Positions 61,747 through 64,000 of a DNA stretch of 64,000 nt are shown in pieces (position 1 is the stretch's first letter; every line of letters begins with the position of its first letter). The stretch is taken from the NCBI RefSeq assembly GCF_002741035.1, contig NZ_CP016808.1:2976001-3040000 (forward strand). Direction: 5' to 3'. The translations under genes were made by a program, and so were the position numbers. Below the pieces are notes generated by a model. It was not told where the DNA came from. It saw only the letters and a list, made by a program, of their open reading frames with translations, and did no database searches. Origin of the DNA: Paenibacillus sp. BIHB 4019. GTDB lineage: Bacteria > Bacillota > Bacilli > Paenibacillales > Paenibacillaceae.

Positions 61747-63999
61747 CTAGCCTTCGAGTCCGTCGATTTTGCCGAGCACGATCAGCGTTCGAATGAGCAC
61801 AGCCGCCGCTTGCGCACGCGAAGTTTCTCGCTGCGGCTCGTAGCGGCTGCCGCCAGTGCCGGTCATAATGCCAAGCTCGGCAATGCTGCGTACCGCCTCC
61901 AAATACGCCGGCTTCACGCTGGCAATATCTTTGTAGCCGTTGACGTTGATAACGCCGCCGTCTGCATGGCCGGCAGGGAGCTCCTCAGCTTTGGAAATAG
62001 CTGCCGCAACCATGTCCGCCATTTGCTCGCGGGTAAGCGGCTGGCTGTCCACGGCATAGGACGCCGGGAGCGCATTTGCGCCGAGCGCCCGTGTCAGCAT
62101 TGCTGTGAATTCCGCTCGCGTTACAGTCCGCTCAGGAGCAAACTTGCCGCCGCCGATGCCGTTTACCAGCCCCTTCGCTGCGGCCAGCCGGGCCAGCGGT
62201 TCGCCCCAATGCTTAGACATGTCACTGAAGACGACGTTATTCTCCGTAACGACATACGTGCCGTCAGACGCAGAACGGATCGCTGCGAACGAGATGCCGC
62301 CGATATTCAGCTTGCGGGCGGGAACGAATGCGAGCTGCTTGGTTGCTTCGTCAAAGCGGAAGGCCCCCCAATATTCCGGTATCTCCTTCATGTCGCCAGT
62401 CAGCGGAAGGAGAATTGTCATTTCGGAGCTGAATGTGGCCAATGCTCGCAGCACCATGCCAGTCTTGGCATTGATTATATCCATGCGAGCATGGACTGGA
62501 GCTCCGAGCAGCTTGCCGTCAGGCAAGCTGCTCGTAAGTGTGCCTCGCAGCGCAGAATCGCCGGATTTATCGGTCAAGGTGAGTTTAAAGCTGATGTCCT
62601 GAGCGCCAAGCTTGTTTTCGGCAAGCAGCTCCTGCAGCCCGGGTATTAGCGAAGCAAGCTGAACCGGGATGCGGTAGCTGCCATATGGCGCCTTAATCTC
62701 AAGAAGAAAAGCTTCATTTTTACTCGCGAAGCCTGCAAGCACGCTTGCCGGAATGCTGGCATAGACGGCGCTGCTGCCAGTATGCGGCGAAGCCTCCAGC
62801 ACAGCAATCGGCTTCGTCGTGTCGATGGTGCTCGCCGGAACGAGAGTGCCGTTCAGATTGATGCCTGCCACGGCAGCAGGTGAGGATGTGCCCCCGCTGA
62901 TGCCGCCTCCGCTTATCGGCGATGGGGTGGGCGCAGGAGTAACTGTTGGAGTGGGACTAGCCGTTGGGCTTGGCGTGGCCGCTGCTCTAGTCACGGTTAC
63001 GGTGTACGTCTTCGTTGTTCCAATTTGCGCAGTCACTTTCACTTCAATAATATTAGCGCCCTCAGTCAAGGGCAGCGGGCCGAAAGGCGCGCCGCTGGCG
63101 GCAGCCTCACCGTTAATCGTGACCGCTGCCGTACTGGCCGATACCTCTGGCGTAACCGTAATCTCGCTCACATTGCTGCTTACAGCTGCTGTATAAACCG
63201 TCGTACTCTCATCAAACACTGGATTAAGAGAGCCGTCTGACAATGCAAGATGGCTAAGGTTCGCGTCGGTGGACAGCGGAATAGCGCTCACTTCATTGGA
63301 CGCGGAGCTGTCCCGCCCGGCAAAAGCAGCTTTAACCGAATAATAATAGGTCATGCCATTGGTCAATCCGGTTACTGTGCGGGAATAGACGGAGCTGCCG
63401 ACAGTAGCGATCTCGGCTCCGCTGCTCCCCATCGTCTGGCTCTGATAAATTTTATAACCGATTGCGCCGTTTACCGGCTCCCAGGCCAAATCAGCCTGCA
63501 TATCCCCAGCTATAGCAGGCTGCATAACAGGCACACTGGACACCCGAATGACTTGAGTGGAAGCTAAAGGAATAAGCCAAACGTTGAGGCCGTCAAACAT
63601 GGCGGAATACATGGGATTAGCATTAACGCCTGCCGGCCAATCCGAGAAGCCCTCCATTTCGCCAGTCGTTGTGTCAATTCTGAATAATTGGCTGTAGGAG
63701 CTGGCCTTTACCCAAATATATCGCCCGTCAAAGGCGCTTTCGCCCAATAGGCTTCCGGCTTTATTGAAGCCAGCGGGCCAATCGTCATAGCCGGTCATTT
63801 CGCCGGTGCTCGTATCCAGCTTCACGACCTGGTTTGCGCTATAGGGGGTCATCCACATGCTGTCTCCGTCAAATATGGCTCCGTTGAAAGCATAAGCCCC
63901 TTTCACAAAGCCGCTAGGCCAGTCGTCGTAGGCGGTCATATCTCCCGTAGCTGTGTCGACCTTGATAACGCTGCTCGCCGTATTAGGAACGAGCCACAA
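61747..63999 (-). CDS. SLH-domain cell-surface protein (5' end beyond the window)
   Basis: At least 750 residues; the start lies past the right edge. Visible order: repeats of about 50 residues (SGFVKGAYAFNGAIFDGDSMWM, TGEMTGYDDWPAGFNKAG, and a third) that look like propeller blades; an Fn3 domain (ADLAWEPVNGAIGYKIYQSQ); a cadherin-like beta-sandwich domain (LSHLALSDGSLNPVFDESTT, ending TKTYTVTVTRA); a Pro/Thr/Ser linker; a domain related to the pre-SLH domain of the cohesin proteins; and an SLH region of which motifs 1 and 3 are clear (FSDMSKHWGE ... GGKFAPERTVTRAEF) and motif 2 is degenerate. It has no cohesin or dockerin in the visible part. Its partners are unknown. Confidence 0.85.
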   Translation of the reverse strand: MWLVPNTASSVIKVDTATGDMTAYDDWPSGFVKGAYAFNGAIFDGDSMWMTPYSANQVVKLDTSTGEMTGYDDWPAGFNKAGSLLGESAFDGRYIWVKASSYSQLFRIDTTTGEMEGFSDWPAGVNANPMYSAMFDGLNVWLIPLASTQVIRVSSVPVMQPAIAGDMQADLAWEPVNGAIGYKIYQSQTMGSSGAEIATVGSSVYSRTVTGLTNGMTYYYSVKAAFAGRDSSASNEVSAIPLSTDANLSHLALSDGSLNPVFDESTTVYTAAVSSNVSEITVTPEVSASTAAVTINGEAAASGAPFGPLPLTEGANIIEVKVTAQIGTTKTYTVTVTRAAATPSPTASPTPTVTPAPTPSPISGGGISGGTSSPAAVAGINLNGTLVPASTIDTTKPIAVLEASPHTGSSAVYASIPASVLAGFASKNEAFLLEIKAPYGSYRIPVQLASLIPGLQELLAENKLGAQDISFKLTLTDKSGDSALRGTLTSSLPDGKLLGAPVHARMDIINAKTGMVLRALATFSSEMTILLPLTGDMKEIPEYWGAFRFDEATKQLAFVPARKLNIGGISFAAIRSASDGTYVVTENNVVFSDMSKHWGEPLARLAAAKGLVNGIGGGKFAPERTVTRAEFTAMLTRALGANALPASYAVDSQPLTREQMADMVAAAISKAEELPAGHADGGVINVNGYKDIASVKPAYLEAVRSIAELGIMTGTGGSRYEPQRETSRAQAAAVLIRTLIVLGKIDGLEG

Positions 64000-64000
64000 A

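Overview
The window looks like a chromosome segment of a Paenibacillus-like member of the Bacillales. This is an inference from moderate GC, strong AAGGAGG-type ribosome binding sites, TTG and GTG starts, Gram-positive lipoproteins, many S-layer-homology (SLH) surface proteins and YesM/YesN-type two-component systems. No rRNA, tRNA, CRISPR array or intact mobile element was recognised.

Region by region. (1) 1-6470: a pair of genes on + encodes a secreted NHL-repeat protein with a C-terminal dockerin and an SLH-anchored protein with two cohesins. The pair sits between two long, decayed direct repeats that carry remnants of an ABC-transporter operon, an acetyltransferase and an IS3-type transposase. 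(2) 6501-9900: an intact acetyltransferase, a small L,D-transpeptidase followed by a histidine-kinase remnant, the uracil permease UraA, and four tandem 98-bp structured repeats. (3) 10022-19814, all on -: three dockerin proteins made of Ig-like domains and two cohesin-SLH proteins, arranged as a tandemly duplicated dockerin/cohesin pair plus a larger third dockerin protein. (4) 20018-22610: ExoA, a metallophosphoesterase and UppP. (5) 23199-28882: a five-gene oligopeptide ABC transporter operon. (6) 29104-36323: DinB-like protein, DEAD-box helicase DbpA, a TetR/SDR pair, a GNAT enzyme and a transglutaminase-like lipoprotein. (7) 36664-43182: a giant SLH-anchored protein with two GH43 catalytic modules. 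(8) 43432-49360: a DinB-like protein, YbaK and a double-MerR regulator divergent from an alpha/beta hydrolase, and a hybrid protein with two kinase cores. (9) 49523-60289: a sugar-responsive locus in which kinase, regulator and sugar-binding lipoprotein (-) diverge from a YtfQ/YtfR/YtfT/YjfF-type furanose-sugar ABC transporter (+) with two paralogous binding proteins. (10) 60363-63999: a CheW-like protein, an NAD(P)-binding oxidoreductase behind a perfect promoter-overlapping palindrome, and the 3' part of another SLH surface protein that runs off the right edge.

The most striking theme is a cell-surface assembly system outside the classical cellulosome: four dockerin-bearing secreted proteins and four cohesin modules on three SLH proteins within about 20 kb, with no recognisable catalytic module on any dockerin protein. 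The likely working model (inference) is that SLH proteins bind the cell wall and display cohesins, and the neighbouring dockerin proteins dock onto them in a calcium-dependent way. The second theme is plant-polysaccharide use. The wall-bound GH43 protein could release arabinose- or galactose-type sugars that the YtfQ-like system senses and imports, but the two loci are 11 kb apart and that link is only inferred.
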